In this document: positions 26,327-37,239 of the stretch, in pieces | How the letters are laid out: the number at the start of each line of letters is the position of its first letter | Numbering within the stretch: the first letter of the stretch is position 1 | Origin: Mesorhizobium sp. B2-3-12 | GTDB lineage: Bacteria > Pseudomonadota > Alphaproteobacteria > Rhizobiales > Rhizobiaceae | Assembly: GCF_006442205.1 (NCBI RefSeq) | Contig: NZ_VFVR01000007.1 | Coordinates: forward strand, 62,001-126,000 | DNA length: 64,000 nucleotides | Direction of reading: 5' to 3' | Notes under the pieces: model-generated | Told to the model about the DNA's origin: nothing | Database searches by the model: none | What the model saw: the letters and a program-made list of their open reading frames with translations, nothing else | Translations under genes and position numbers: made by a program

Positions 26327-29139
26327 TCACACAACGGCATATTTCCTTCCTCGAAGCTCAAAGGCTCTCATTCCGCCTTCCATTGTTTCGGTTATAGCTT
26401 CCCGAACTGCGGGCGTTTCTATCGCCCCATCCTGTTCGATGGCAATCTGAGCTGCCCTTATAGCTTCCGTGGCGTTCGGTTCGACACTCGGCATTAAGGC
26501 AATAACCTTGTCGGCATCGCCATTCACGACGAAATTTGGATTGTGGGTCGCAAAGATTAGCTGACGCTTGCGTTTGGTGGTCTGCAACAGCTTGGCTATC
26601 GCCATAACCACGCGGTTGTCGAGGTCATCTTCCGGCTGGTCGATTATGAGCGTTCCCGCCTCTTGGTTGAGGAGCAGGGTGAGAAGTGCCGAGGCCTGCT
26701 GCCCGGGCGACGCACGCTCAAAAGGCATGTAACTTCCCCGATCCCTGTATTCGAAGCGAATAAACGGCGATGCCCAAGCCGATAAAAATTTGCCTAGTCG
26801 ATCATCGTCCAATCGGGCCAGAACAAGGCGCGCCTGATTGTCAGTTAGCCAGTTCAGCGCAGCCTTTAATTCCGTGATGTCATTTGGATCAACTTCATTC
26901 CCATTACCTCGCAGTACCTGTCCGTGTCTGATCCGTTGTAGGCGGTGAACAAGCTCCTCCCACCCTTGACGCCCGTTTCGGGCGGCGTTTTCAACGAGCT
27001 CCCGGCAGCGGGCGTCGATTTCACGGATGCCACAACGCTCGCACAGCTCCATCAAGGCGTCCACAAAGCGACGCGGTATTGTCTCCTCCTCTACATGAGC
27101 GCGAAGGACACCAGTGGACATTTCCTTGACGCGGTCCGATGCCTCGTTGAGGATTTCTCGCAACGCCGTCAATCGCGTACCGAGCAGGGTTCTCGCCTCT
27201 GCAAGTCGGGAGTCAACCCCGACCAATTTGGACAGGGCGGCCTTGGCGTCTTGGAGGTTTCTCTCGGCCACCTGCTGTTCTTCGCCAAGCTGGCGGAATT
27301 CTGACAGCAGCGTCGTCAGATGCGATTGCGCTAGACTCGCGACGGCGTACTGCTCGTTGAATTTGGATTGGGCCTCACCGAATTCCCGCTGATGCCGTGC
27401 AAGTTCCTCAAGCGTGAGTTCGAGCGCGTCGGTGATCTCTTTGATGCCGCCACGGAATCGGTCATTCAACCGCACTATGCTTTGCCGTGCGTTACTAACA
27501 GACGATGTCTCCACAAGAGCATCCCATCCTTCCATGGGAATTTCCCTGAGCAGCTTGGCCTGGCCAAGCGTTGCCTGAGCAAATTTCACGGCGGTTTGGA
27601 ACGACGCAAAGGTTCGATTATACACGGGCTGCTGGTCGAGAATCGCCTGTTGGTCGGCACTAAGACCGCCCTGCTCGAGACGGTTTCGGATCGACTCAAG
27701 GCGCCTTACCAAATCACCAGAAGCAGACTCAGCGCGGTTGAATGCGGCCTGTGCTGCCCAACTTTGAACAACCTGCTGGAATGCCGCACGGATTGCGCGC
27801 TCCGCCTCGTCGATATCCTGCTCTGCCTTCCGACGGCGATCGACACTTTCTGCCGCAGCTATGCCAGTTATCTGTTCATCGGCGGTCTCTGGCCGTCTCA
27901 CCATAGTTGACAGCTGCTTTTGGGAAAATGCGCGGGCGCGAAACCGCTCCTGCGCCACGCTGATGGGAAGATCGCGCGACTCGCCGTCCGTCGAGACGGT
28001 AACCATGGTCTGCTTATCCAGCGTGCGCCGCCACGTTTCGATGACGCCATTCCGGTCGAGGTCGACCTCGACGAACCCCGCTATCAGCGTCGAGGTGATC
28101 ATGTCCCGTTCGCGACTAGTCGCCACGTCATCAGCAGCGTCTAGCGTGCTACGGCCAAGCGCAAACCTCAGATACTCCAGGATCGCCGATTTCCCGGAGC
28201 CTCGGCCGCCGATGAGGGTGTTGAAACCATCGTTGAATGTGATGCTGAAATCGTCCCCCGTTAGTGTCGAGCTTACCCGCAGTTCCAGAACCCGCTGGCT
28301 AGGAATGGAGGGCTCAGCATAGGTAATGCGAGCTTCATCAGCCAAAACCGCCTGCCGGACGGCTTCCGCGGTAGGCTCCCCGAGCCGCATCCAACACGCA
28401 TTTGTGCCAAGGTCGGCATAATTGGATGTGCGGTTGTCACCGGTCGTGATAATCCCGTGACGACGATCACCCCAATCTGATATCTCACCGTAGATCTTTT
28501 TTCGCGTGATCTCATCAAGGCTTGCAAACGGCTTCTCGTTGTAAACGCCGTCGACTTCGAGATCGGCGAAACGCTGATGAAAGCCCTGCCTCAGAATATC
28601 CTTGTGGCCACCCCTGCTGGCATGAGGCAGCGCGATATTCCTCCCTTAAGCATATCATCCTGGAAGATCGACCCAAGTAGGTCCTCGATATCCTTTCCGC
28701 AGAGGCTAGCCTGCGGGGCTTTGGCGGCGTGGGGATCTGGTGCAGGCACTCTGGGCATCATGCCAAACAGGCGACCTATGACTCCGGTTGGCGTACCCTG
28801 GTCGAAAAGTATCAAGCACTGGACAGAGTCATTGCATGTCACTTCCATGCCCGGAAGCAACCACAGCGTCGGCTTGGCGGTGTGTGATCGCTCAATAGCT
28901 CGGGCCACATAGGGGTACATGACTATGTCGTGGTGATCCGTGATCGCGATCGCCCCGATGTCCCTCTTGAGGCATGCCGCCACGAATTCGTCCGCCCACG
29001 CTTCACGCGCCAGCTCCTTTTCCTCAGACCCACCTGGCAAGCCACCGCCGCCTGTCCATCCGGCGTCGCGCGGCGTATGGATCTGAAAGTCAGTCTTGCG
29101 CCACACCGCCCCCGGGTGATGTCCCTTCGGATAATTCAT
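26327..29139 (-). pseudogene. TrlF/Ppl-like PHP-ATPase gene split by a frameshift
   Basis: A PHP-domain phosphoesterase fused to an SMC-like ATPase, the architecture of TrlF and of the Ppl antiphage protein. The N-terminal fragment starts at ATG 29139 (GGGGGCAG upstream) and has DFQIHTPRD and AIAITDHHD metal-binding motifs; it stops at 28591. The second fragment reads through in another frame from about 28630 (PHASRGGHKD) to the end, with LIGGRGSGKSAILEYL (Walker A), coiled-coil regions and LIIDQPEDDLDNR plus FATHNPNF. The reading frames meet around 28625-28640, where one base is missing or a -1 shift is needed. No slippery sequence is evident, so a broken gene or a sequence error is most likely. 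Confidence 0.8.
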
Positions 29140-29659
29140 TCTGCCCCCAACTCGCGGATGCCGATATATGGTCTTGTAGGATGGCTCAGTCTTCTGAATG
29201 CGCGACCCATCCAGGTAGTGCGGCGGAGCCGAGACTAGCCCAAGCCTCGGGATCACCAACACGCTGGAAAGAGTTCTCTAAAGTGACGGCAGCATCGACA
29301 CAAGCGGCCTAACAGAATTTCCAAGAATACTTTTGACGATACCATCGGTGGAATTCTTATGCTGCTAATCGAATCGAACTACCAAGCGGTCTTTTTTCTT
29401 CGGGTTTGTACATCATTCGGATACCACCAACTGTTTCGGCACTAGCAGCGCCCATCAGAGGGCGGATACCCGTAGAGTTGGCCATGGCGACGGAAAACGC
29501 CAAGCCGAACATCAGCGTCACCGCAACGTCCACCCTGCTTCTCAGACGCTTTGGTTATAGGCCAGTACCAAATCTTAGCTTCCGGCTTTTTGGGTCTTCT
29601 CGTGCCGGGTTATCTGCGAACACACCATAGCCACCTTGGGCATGATGGCCGATCTCTGC
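29140..29659. other. 520-base gap between helicase and TrlF-like genes
   Basis: No recognised gene. The minus strand has an open frame of about 54 codons (29521-29357, containing ANSTGIRPLMGAASAETVGG) which looks protein-like but matches nothing I know and has no strong ribosome site. The stretch should hold the promoter of the TrlF-like gene. Confidence 0.4.
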
Positions 29660-32600
29660 CTATGAAGGGGGGGTAACATGCTGTCTTGCTTTCGCGATTG
29701 CCTCATCCAGACGCGCACGCGAGATCGCCGCTAGGCGGTCTACTCCGAGAAGATGGGCCAGATCGCGTGCAGGGTCGGGCATGTCGAGAAGTCCGGGATT
29801 GTCGACCACCACCGAGGCGAGCTCTGCCAAAGGTATGTCAGCGATGGAGCGCCGCGCTTCTTCATTGAGCGGTTGGCGATAGGATAGGAAATCCGAGACC
29901 GCTCCCTTCTTCCAGATGAATTCGCCGCTCGCCTCCTGTGTGCGATCCAAGTCGCGCAGATGCAGATCGATCCTTTCGCGGATGCGACCACCGGTGCGTA
30001 GCCAGCCATGCACCCGGGCAATGCGTTGGGCGAGAACGTCTGCTCGCACCGGGCTCTCGGTCTCGAGGATGGCCTCTACCATCCCCTGTAGCGTGGTCCT
30101 GTAGCTGAATTCGAAGAATTGCGCGGGGTCTGCCCGGAAGACGGTCAAATCCGTAATCCGGTAACGAGGTCCTTGCTCGATGTTGCCCAGGATCCCCTGA
30201 CCCACCATTGTTGAAAATGCTGCAAAGTCGGAAGACTCGGGAACTGTGGAAACGTCTGCCGAAACCAGCTGAACCTCCGACGTGACCGGAAGAGGCACGG
30301 GCTCCTCGGTCGGCGCCGACGTCTGATCGCTGGGCTCGTTTGTCGGCTCGATCTGCTGACCCATTTCCCAGCGCGTTGTCACCTCCTCGGTCTGTTCGCT
30401 CGAACGGCGCAACCGGCTCTCCTCGAGCAGGGTCTCCAGGCTGGTGTGAAGACGTTCGGCACATCCCTTTGCGTCGAACCACCAGTCCGTCGACCATACA
30501 CGACGGATGGTCCAGCCGAGCCCCGTTAGGACCTGCTCGCGAACCTTGTCACGATCCCTTGCCGTCGCCGATCGGTGATAGGTCGCTCCATCGCACTCGA
30601 CGCCTGCCAGATACGCCCCAGCCAGATCTGGATGGCGGATACCCAAGTCGATGCGGAAGTCGGAAATCCCGACTTGCGGAACGACCGTCCATCCGCGCCG
30701 CTCCAATTGTTCGGCGACCGCCTCCTCGAATGGCGAATCGAAACCACCGACCGATCCAAGATCCTGGGCGGGCAGCGCAATTGGGCCCCGGTCGGCGTAG
30801 TCGAGGAATGTCTTCAGATGCTGCACCGCAATCGCCTTGCTTCGCGAAGGATCAATCTGGTCCGCAGTGAAGCCGGAGAAGACGATGAGCTCCTGGCGAG
30901 CGCGTGTTACCGCGACGTTGAGGCGGCGCTCGCCGCCGTCTCGGTTCAGCGCCCCGAAGTCCATCGCGGGTGGCTTTCCGGAGGCATCCCGATAGAATGT
31001 GATCGAGAATAGGATCACGTCCCTCTCATCACCCTGGACGTTCTCGAGGTTCTTCACGATCGTCGGCTCGACCCGGTCTTCGGCGAAGAACCATTCGAGT
31101 TCCGGATGGTCCCGGCGCGCGGCATCGAGCAGGTCCAGGATCAACGATTGCTGTTGCGCATTAAACGTGATCACGCCAAGCGTCGGTCGTCCGCTTTCCG
31201 GCAGCGCCAGCCAGTCCCTCATGCGGTTGACTGCCTCGCGCACGACGGCCATGGCCTCGATCTTGTTTGTGCGGCTCTTGCCGCGATCGTAAACGCCGTC
31301 CGGCACCCGGTGCAGGCGAACCGCGCGATCGTCCACCGCCGGGGAGGGGAACGTGACCAGCCGGTTGCTGTAATAGTGATAGTTGGAGAACGCGATCAGC
31401 GACTCGCTTCGGCTGCGGTAGTGCCATCTGAGATCACGCACGGCGATCCCGGAGGCCCTTGCCTCGTCGAGGATACTCTCCAGATCCTTTTCGTGGTCGG
31501 CGATCTCCTCCTCTTCGTCGTTGCGGCCAAAGAAATTGGTGGGCGGCAGCTGCTTGGGATCGCCCACGATGATCGTCTGGCGCGCCCTGGCTATCGCGCC
31601 AACCGCGTCCCAGGTCGTGATCTGCGAGGCCTCGTCGAAGATCACCACGTCGAACAGTGCCTGGTTCGGAGGCAGGTACTGCGCAATCGAAAGCGGCGAC
31701 ATCAACATGCATGGCGCGAGCTTAGCAAAGGACTGCGGCATCTTGCCGATCATGTCGCGGATGGACTGGCTCGGCCGCTGAAGCTCCATCTGATGCCGCA
31801 ACAGCCCAAGCTCGGAATTGCGCGCGACGCCCTGTACCGACGGAAGCCCATGCGCGAGCGCACTGACGACGCGCTGGGTGGCTTGTGCACGCACCAGATC
31901 GTCGATCTCGCGAAATTCTGTGACCGCGTTCTCGTGCTGGAACCTGCGGAAATTTCGCAATACGGCGTCGCCGTCGAGAACTTTCGGCAGCCACCATCTG
32001 GCGTAGCCGATGCGAAAGGCGGAACGCGTCTGGTCGGGAGCTATCGTCCCACTCTCGATCTGCTCAACAAGAGGCGCAAGATGGTGTTGGACCGCCTGTC
32101 TTTTCACCTGGCACCAGGCCGCCCAATTGCGAAGCAGGTTTTGGGCACCAGCTAGCTCAATCAGCTTGGCCCTAAGCGCCTCAAGACCCGGACCATCCGC
32201 TGGATCCGCAAGCTCGCGTCCCGCGGTCTGGCCGAACGCCACTCTCGCAGCATGGAATCCCTCGGCGGCCGCCAGCAGTTTGTCGCCCGCCTCGCGCAGT
32301 CGGTCGTTTTCAAGGGTACCGCGCAGATTAGGCGCAACGGAACGGATGATGGCCCGAAATTCGTCCTGGCTCCGTCCAGGAATGCGGAGCGACACGCGAA
32401 GTCGCCGAGCGAGATCGAGGATCGCCGCTACAGCCTTCACGTCTGTTGCTAAGCCGTCGACCGGTAGGGGCTTGCCTGCCAATGGGCTTTGGTCGACCGC
32501 GGCCAGAAACGCTCTCATCCGGCGGAGCAGCGGAAGATCCTTGCCGGGGTCGGCGGTGCCTCGTTGTGCGCGGCTTTGAAGCAGTTTCTGGACCTTGCGT

Positions 32601-35600
32601 TTGCCGACTACCGATCTCGGCCAGAACGATGCTTCCGCATCACGCCATTGCCTGTCCAGGACATCCAGGTCGAGGTCACGGACGATCGCGACATCATAGG
32701 CCGCCGAGAGGCCACGCTCGGCCTCCCGATAGGCCGCGATCGAGCGCTCTAGGGTGGCGAGCGCTTCGCCGAAGGTCGAGAAATCCCGGTCATAAGCAAT
32801 CGAGACATCGCGATTGCGGGTCTGCGCCAGAACCTGCGCCAGGCCCAGGAGCGACTGGATTTCCGCGTGCGGCAAAGGCTCACTGGAGGCAAGACCGAGA
32901 CCGGATTGATAGTCCCGGATCGATGCCGTCAATTGGCCGATCGCGGAGTCCAGAGACGTCGCCCCAGCCAGCACTCTCAGTTGCCAATCGCTGCTCCACT
33001 CTCCAACATCGACCAGATCCAACGCCGGCTGACGCTCTACCGACCCAAAGACCAAGCCGACCTGCGCGGCCAGCTCCTCGAATTCGAGAAGCGTTTGCGG
33101 GTCGTGCCCATCAGGCGCCTGCCACGTGAATGCTGGCGCGGTCTGATCATTCGACTTGAGCGCGATGCCCAGCGCCAGGTAGGGAGTCCAACCATTGGGA
33201 TAGCGTTTGTGAAGCGCTTCGACGTAGGCATTCAACTCGTCGCGGCGCAGGCGAAGCCGCTCGTTGATGGCAATCCACTGGGATGCGTCCGCCGGGGCGC
33301 CGTGCTCCCATGAGGCTTTCAGTTGGCCGACGAAATGCCTGCGATCGGCCTTATTCGAATGTAGCTCGATGCAGTGATTTCCAAGTCCATGTTCTCGCAA
33401 CCGGCGATAAACGACATCCAGCGCCGCCGTCTTCTCAGCCACGAACAGGACCGTTTTGCCAACGCCCAGACAGTTGGCGATCATGTTGGCGATCGTCTGG
33501 CTCTTCCCTGTCCCGGGTGGACCGACGATCACGAAATCAAGCCCCTCGGCCGCGGCGATGCTCGCGGCTGTCTGCGCTGAATCCAAAGGAAGGAGACTTA
33601 TGATTTTGGACGGCTCATACGCGCGGTCCAGCTCTGCCTCATCTCGAAAGCCCGACTGGCCGTCCGAACTCTCGAAGGCCTGCTCGGGTGTGTCTATGAG
33701 GTGGCGAACGACCCGGTTTTGGCGCAACGCGTCGGTCCGCTCGACCAGGTCCTTCCACATAAGGAACTTTGCGAAGGAGAATGTCGACAACGCGGTCTCG
33801 TCGATCACCTCCATCCCGGGCACATCGCGGACCGCCTGGCGCATTGTCTGAAGGACCAGCGGTACGTCGACCCCGCTGTCGTCTAGCGGCAGATCGCCAG
33901 CAAACTGGGGAAGGCGAAGCTCGAAATCGCGCTCCAGGAACTGAAGTAGCGTGGCGTTGAACCGAGGCTCGTCTTCATGAAAGCGGATCGTGAAACGTGA
34001 GGTCGCGCTCCGTCGCTCGAGCTTGACCGGGACCAGCAAAAGCGGCGCCCGGTAGCTGCGTTCATCCTCCGGTTTTTTCTTCCAGCGCAGAAAGCCGACA
34101 GCAAGGAACAGCGTATTTGCGCCGCCCTCGGCGAAGTCGTTACGCACCTGACGGTAAAGATCGATTAGTCTCGCCTCAAGCTGACGAGCATCCAGCGTGG
34201 AGGCAAGCTCGTCCCTCTGCAGCGCTTCAGCCGCGAACCCGCGTTGCAGATCGCGGCCATGGACATCCCGATAGAGCTCCGCGTCCCGCTCGCCCAAAGG
34301 GTTCTGCTCTGGCAACGATATGACACGGACCGCAGCGCCATTTGCCAGCCTGTCCTCCAGATAGGCCACGTCGGTGCACAGAAACGGGATTGTCTTCTTT
34401 GATTCGGGAAAATTCAGCAGCCTGTTCCTGAGCGTCAGGTCGAGCAGCTTCTTTTGCCAGCGGTCGATGCGGCCGGCCGCGGTGCTAGGCTTTGCTTCAA
34501 TGGCTTCAGCCGGCATCTCGCCCATCGCGGGCGCGCGGGGAAGCGGGAGGGCGGTGACTGCCGCCGCCTCCTCATCGACTGTGTTTCGCCTGATGGGTTC
34601 GTGCGAGGCAAGCGGCGTGATGCCGCCACTGCGCGATCGCCGGATGTCTATGACTGCGACGAAGGCTCGCGCCTGTTCTTCCGCCAGGCGGATACCGAGC
34701 GCATTCTGGGCAGCCTCGAGCGTCAGCGCAGGGCGGTGCGTCACGCCTGTGGTTTCGAACGCAATGAACTCACGCGAAGCCAGCGCCTTGCGCACCTCCA
34801 TCTGGTCCGTTTCGACCGCATTGGAGAAGGTGCGCTTGGCCAACCAGACTCCCACCGCGGCATGCCCGTCAAACATCAAGACCGCTGGATGCAGTCCGGC
34901 AGCCTCCAGTGCAGCAGCAAAGAGAAGTGACGTATCCAGGCAAGTTGCCAAGCGTTCCTCAGCCATTGTCGTTGGCCGCCTGATCTTCTGGCCTCGGCTC
35001 TCGAAGCTCGCTGGAGGCTCGGCATAGTGCAGGCCAATGCCGGCGATCGCCGAATAGATGGCCGCAGCCAGCATGTATGCCCGTTGCGGACTTTGCGATT
35101 GATAGCCGTCAAGGCCGCTCGGATGGCCGTGCGCAACAAGTCGTTCCGCTGCGACCCTCAGGATCGGCGCAACGCCGGGATCATTCGGCATCACGAAAGC
35201 CGGAAGCAACTGCGCCATGTCGGCAACGCCACCCCACTCATCGCGCGCGAGCAATCTGACTGTCAGCCGCTGCTCATCGAGGACCTCGCCTGCCGCGGTC
35301 AGCCGCAATGTGATCTCACCTCGCTCGGCCTCATTGAGGCCTGTGAGATATCCGGCATCGAGCTCGATTTTGCGGTCGCTCAGTTCAAGCCTGTCGCCAG
35401 GAACGAGACGGTCTATTGTCCAGGTTTTCGGTCGCAGGAATGAGGGCGATGATGTCAGCTCGAGACGGCAATTCTCCAGAGTGCGGACGGAGTCGTTATC
35501 AAGCCGGATGGACCGAACCACCGGTATCGCGTTCTGATAGGACGCATAAGTGAAGCTGGACGCGACGTCCGCGATTATGCTCGCTGCAGGCGAGTTGTCG

Positions 35601-35650
35601 GCTACCGCATCATCATTTAATACTAGCTCTGAACTATCAACAGATTGCAT
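29660..35650 (-). CDS. Giant DUF4011-helicase-Vsr-DUF3320 protein (Hhe-like defence helicase-nuclease)
   Basis: About 1996 residues. A transglutaminase-like segment (ATCLDTSLLFAAALEAAG, then MFDGHAAVGVWL; about 230-270) precedes the DUF4011 domain (about 395-610, DRWQKKLLDLTLRNRLLNF). A superfamily I helicase core follows: Walker A GPPGTGKSQT at about 710-719, FDEASQITTWD and VGDPKQLPPTNFF, and VAVTRARQELIVF near its end. Next comes a Vsr/DUF559-type nuclease (SPFEEAVAEQL, RIDLGIRHPD, GVECDGATYH, WSTDWWFD), then a DUF3320 domain (EFSYRTTLQGMVEAILE). This order is that of single-gene defence systems reported as Hhe. ATG 35650 has AGGG upstream; the frame reaches GTG 35743. It should cut and unwind foreign DNA, but the trigger is unknown. 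Confidence 0.88.
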   Translation of the reverse strand: MQSVDSSELVLNDDAVADNSPAASIIADVASSFTYASYQNAIPVVRSIRLDNDSVRTLENCRLELTSSPSFLRPKTWTIDRLVPGDRLELSDRKIELDAGYLTGLNEAERGEITLRLTAAGEVLDEQRLTVRLLARDEWGGVADMAQLLPAFVMPNDPGVAPILRVAAERLVAHGHPSGLDGYQSQSPQRAYMLAAAIYSAIAGIGLHYAEPPASFESRGQKIRRPTTMAEERLATCLDTSLLFAAALEAAGLHPAVLMFDGHAAVGVWLAKRTFSNAVETDQMEVRKALASREFIAFETTGVTHRPALTLEAAQNALGIRLAEEQARAFVAVIDIRRSRSGGITPLASHEPIRRNTVDEEAAAVTALPLPRAPAMGEMPAEAIEAKPSTAAGRIDRWQKKLLDLTLRNRLLNFPESKKTIPFLCTDVAYLEDRLANGAAVRVISLPEQNPLGERDAELYRDVHGRDLQRGFAAEALQRDELASTLDARQLEARLIDLYRQVRNDFAEGGANTLFLAVGFLRWKKKPEDERSYRAPLLLVPVKLERRSATSRFTIRFHEDEPRFNATLLQFLERDFELRLPQFAGDLPLDDSGVDVPLVLQTMRQAVRDVPGMEVIDETALSTFSFAKFLMWKDLVERTDALRQNRVVRHLIDTPEQAFESSDGQSGFRDEAELDRAYEPSKIISLLPLDSAQTAASIAAAEGLDFVIVGPPGTGKSQTIANMIANCLGVGKTVLFVAEKTAALDVVYRRLREHGLGNHCIELHSNKADRRHFVGQLKASWEHGAPADASQWIAINERLRLRRDELNAYVEALHKRYPNGWTPYLALGIALKSNDQTAPAFTWQAPDGHDPQTLLEFEELAAQVGLVFGSVERQPALDLVDVGEWSSDWQLRVLAGATSLDSAIGQLTASIRDYQSGLGLASSEPLPHAEIQSLLGLAQVLAQTRNRDVSIAYDRDFSTFGEALATLERSIAAYREAERGLSAAYDVAIVRDLDLDVLDRQWRDAEASFWPRSVVGKRKVQKLLQSRAQRGTADPGKDLPLLRRMRAFLAAVDQSPLAGKPLPVDGLATDVKAVAAILDLARRLRVSLRIPGRSQDEFRAIIRSVAPNLRGTLENDRLREAGDKLLAAAEGFHAARVAFGQTAGRELADPADGPGLEALRAKLIELAGAQNLLRNWAAWCQVKRQAVQHHLAPLVEQIESGTIAPDQTRSAFRIGYARWWLPKVLDGDAVLRNFRRFQHENAVTEFREIDDLVRAQATQRVVSALAHGLPSVQGVARNSELGLLRHQMELQRPSQSIRDMIGKMPQSFAKLAPCMLMSPLSIAQYLPPNQALFDVVIFDEASQITTWDAVGAIARARQTIIVGDPKQLPPTNFFGRNDEEEEIADHEKDLESILDEARASGIAVRDLRWHYRSRSESLIAFSNYHYYSNRLVTFPSPAVDDRAVRLHRVPDGVYDRGKSRTNKIEAMAVVREAVNRMRDWLALPESGRPTLGVITFNAQQQSLILDLLDAARRDHPELEWFFAEDRVEPTIVKNLENVQGDERDVILFSITFYRDASGKPPAMDFGALNRDGGERRLNVAVTRARQELIVFSGFTADQIDPSRSKAIAVQHLKTFLDYADRGPIALPAQDLGSVGGFDSPFEEAVAEQLERRGWTVVPQVGISDFRIDLGIRHPDLAGAYLAGVECDGATYHRSATARDRDKVREQVLTGLGWTIRRVWSTDWWFDAKGCAERLHTSLETLLEESRLRRSSEQTEEVTTRWEMGQQIEPTNEPSDQTSAPTEEPVPLPVTSEVQLVSADVSTVPESSDFAAFSTMVGQGILGNIEQGPRYRITDLTVFRADPAQFFEFSYRTTLQGMVEAILETESPVRADVLAQRIARVHGWLRTGGRIRERIDLHLRDLDRTQEASGEFIWKKGAVSDFLSYRQPLNEEARRSIADIPLAELASVVVDNPGLLDMPDPARDLAHLLGVDRLAAISRARLDEAIAKARQHVTPPS

Positions 35651-35979
35651 TGACCCTAAGTCCCCTGAATTCAGATTAGCAATTTTTTCGGGATATAAAA
35701 GGCTCCCGGCGGGCTGAACGAATAAAAGGCTTCGCTTATCCACCCGATAGCTGGGTCAACCAACGGTGAAGCGCACTCTCAGCAATGCACCGCCAGGGGA
35801 CGCGCGATAACGGTCGTCCTTAACTTCGTGACCTCATTGCAGTAGGACTGTTGCCGAACGCTGCCGGACTTTGCTACCGAAACCCAAGCTGCCTTTGTCG
35901 CACGCTGTGATGGCATGGGCGACTTTGACTAGGTATCGGCATTTGCCTGGACTCTTGTTCGGGCCTGGAGGGCGCCCGG
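35651..35979. promoter_or_regulatory. Divergent intergenic region between helicase and YhaO-like genes
   Basis: About 330 bases that must contain promoters in both directions. The helicase end is AT-rich (35620-35700). No clear operator or small gene was found. Confidence 0.4.
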
Positions 35980-37239
35980 ATGGCATTTCGATTTGTTCAT
36001 GCGGCCGACATCCATCTTGATTCGCCACTGCGCTCGCTCGCACTCAGAAATTCTGAACTCGCCGAACTCGTAGGGGATGCCAGCCGCCAGGCTTTCGCTG
36101 CAATAGTGGATCTTTGCCTCGCGGAGTGTGTCGACGCTCTGGTCATCGCCGGCGACCTTTACGATGGCGACCAGACCTCGATGAAGACCGCGCGCTTTCT
36201 GGCTTCCCAGATGGCGCGCCTCCATCAGGCCGGTGTCAGGGTATACATGATCCGCGGCAACCACGACGCCATGTCGCGGATTACGAAGCAGCTCGTATTG
36301 CCCGACACGGTGACCACTTTTGGCGGCCGCTGCCAATCCGTGATCCAGTCGGGCGCTGGGGTAGATGTCGCGTTCCACGGTCTCAGTTTCGCCAGTCCCA
36401 AGGCTGCCGAAAGCCTGTTGCCGAAATATGTGGGCCCGCAGGAGGGTGCTGCGAACATCGGCATCATGCACACAAGCCTGGCCGGCTCCCCAGCCCATGA
36501 CGTCTATGCACCTTGCAGCGTCGCCGACCTGCACGGCCACGGCTTTGATTATTGGGCGCTTGGCCACATTCACGCTCGCCAGGTGTATTCCGGTGCGAGC
36601 ACGCTCGTGATGCCAGGGATCCCTCAGGGGAGGGATATCAACGAAGCCGGCGAGAAGTCGGTTACGCTGGTAACCATTCGCGACGACCGCTCTGTCGAGA
36701 TCGAGGAAAAACTCACCAGCGTGGCGCAGTTCGCGCGGGTGAGCGTCGATCTGACCGGGGCGTTGGAATGGAGCGAGGCCATTGCCCGCATCCGATCAGG
36801 GCTCGAGCAATCCCGGGAGGCTACCAGATCCCGCTTCCTTGTTGCTCGCCTTGGCCTGATCGGCACTTCTGCGCTTTCATGGGCTATGATCCGCGACCGG
36901 GACTTGGTTGTCGCAGAAGCCGAACAAGCCGCGGAGCAGGTGGGCGATACCTGGGTTGAGAAGGTGGAACTCGCCCTTTCCAATCCTGGGGACGGGAATT
37001 TGGAAAGCGTTGCCGATCCCACCCTCGAGCTCGCGCAGTCGATGCGCGCCAATGCGGAGTCAGAGGCATTTAGGTCCGACGCGCGAGAATTCGTATTGAA
37101 AACGATCGCGGACCTGCCGCCCGATGCGCGGGGCTTCGCCGGCAAGGACGAAGCGGGGCTTGAACAGTTTCTCGACGATGTGCTTGCCGGAAGCGTCGAC
37201 CTGGTCGCCTCCAGGCTCAAGGCAGGTGCGACGCGATGA
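35980..37239 (+). CDS. SbcD/YhaO-like DNA repair metallophosphoesterase
   Basis: Calcineurin-like phosphoesterase of 419 residues, the nuclease half of an SbcCD/Mre11-Rad50-type pair. Metal motifs: HAADIHLDSPL at the start, VIAGDLYDGD, IRGNHDAMS, and GHIHARQ. GGAGGGCG precedes the ATG. Its C-terminal half is helical and likely binds the ATPase partner. Its stop overlaps the next start (ATGA). The closest described arrangement is YhaO-YhaN of Bacillus; the pair probably processes DNA ends. Its place inside a defence island suggests action on foreign DNA, by inference. Confidence 0.88.
   Translation: MAFRFVHAADIHLDSPLRSLALRNSELAELVGDASRQAFAAIVDLCLAECVDALVIAGDLYDGDQTSMKTARFLASQMARLHQAGVRVYMIRGNHDAMSRITKQLVLPDTVTTFGGRCQSVIQSGAGVDVAFHGLSFASPKAAESLLPKYVGPQEGAANIGIMHTSLAGSPAHDVYAPCSVADLHGHGFDYWALGHIHARQVYSGASTLVMPGIPQGRDINEAGEKSVTLVTIRDDRSVEIEEKLTSVAQFARVSVDLTGALEWSEAIARIRSGLEQSREATRSRFLVARLGLIGTSALSWAMIRDRDLVVAEAEQAAEQVGDTWVEKVELALSNPGDGNLESVADPTLELAQSMRANAESEAFRSDAREFVLKTIADLPPDARGFAGKDEAGLEQFLDDVLAGSVDLVASRLKAGATR

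Noticed and set aside
28585..28640. Programmed ribosomal frameshift in the TrlF-like gene
   Set aside because: A -1 shift would join the frames, but no slippery heptamer or downstream structure is evident, so a broken gene or sequence error is preferred.
29357..29521. Short minus-strand frame in the helicase-TrlF gap
   Set aside because: Only 54 codons, no known relative and weak start; noted in the gap description but not called a gene.
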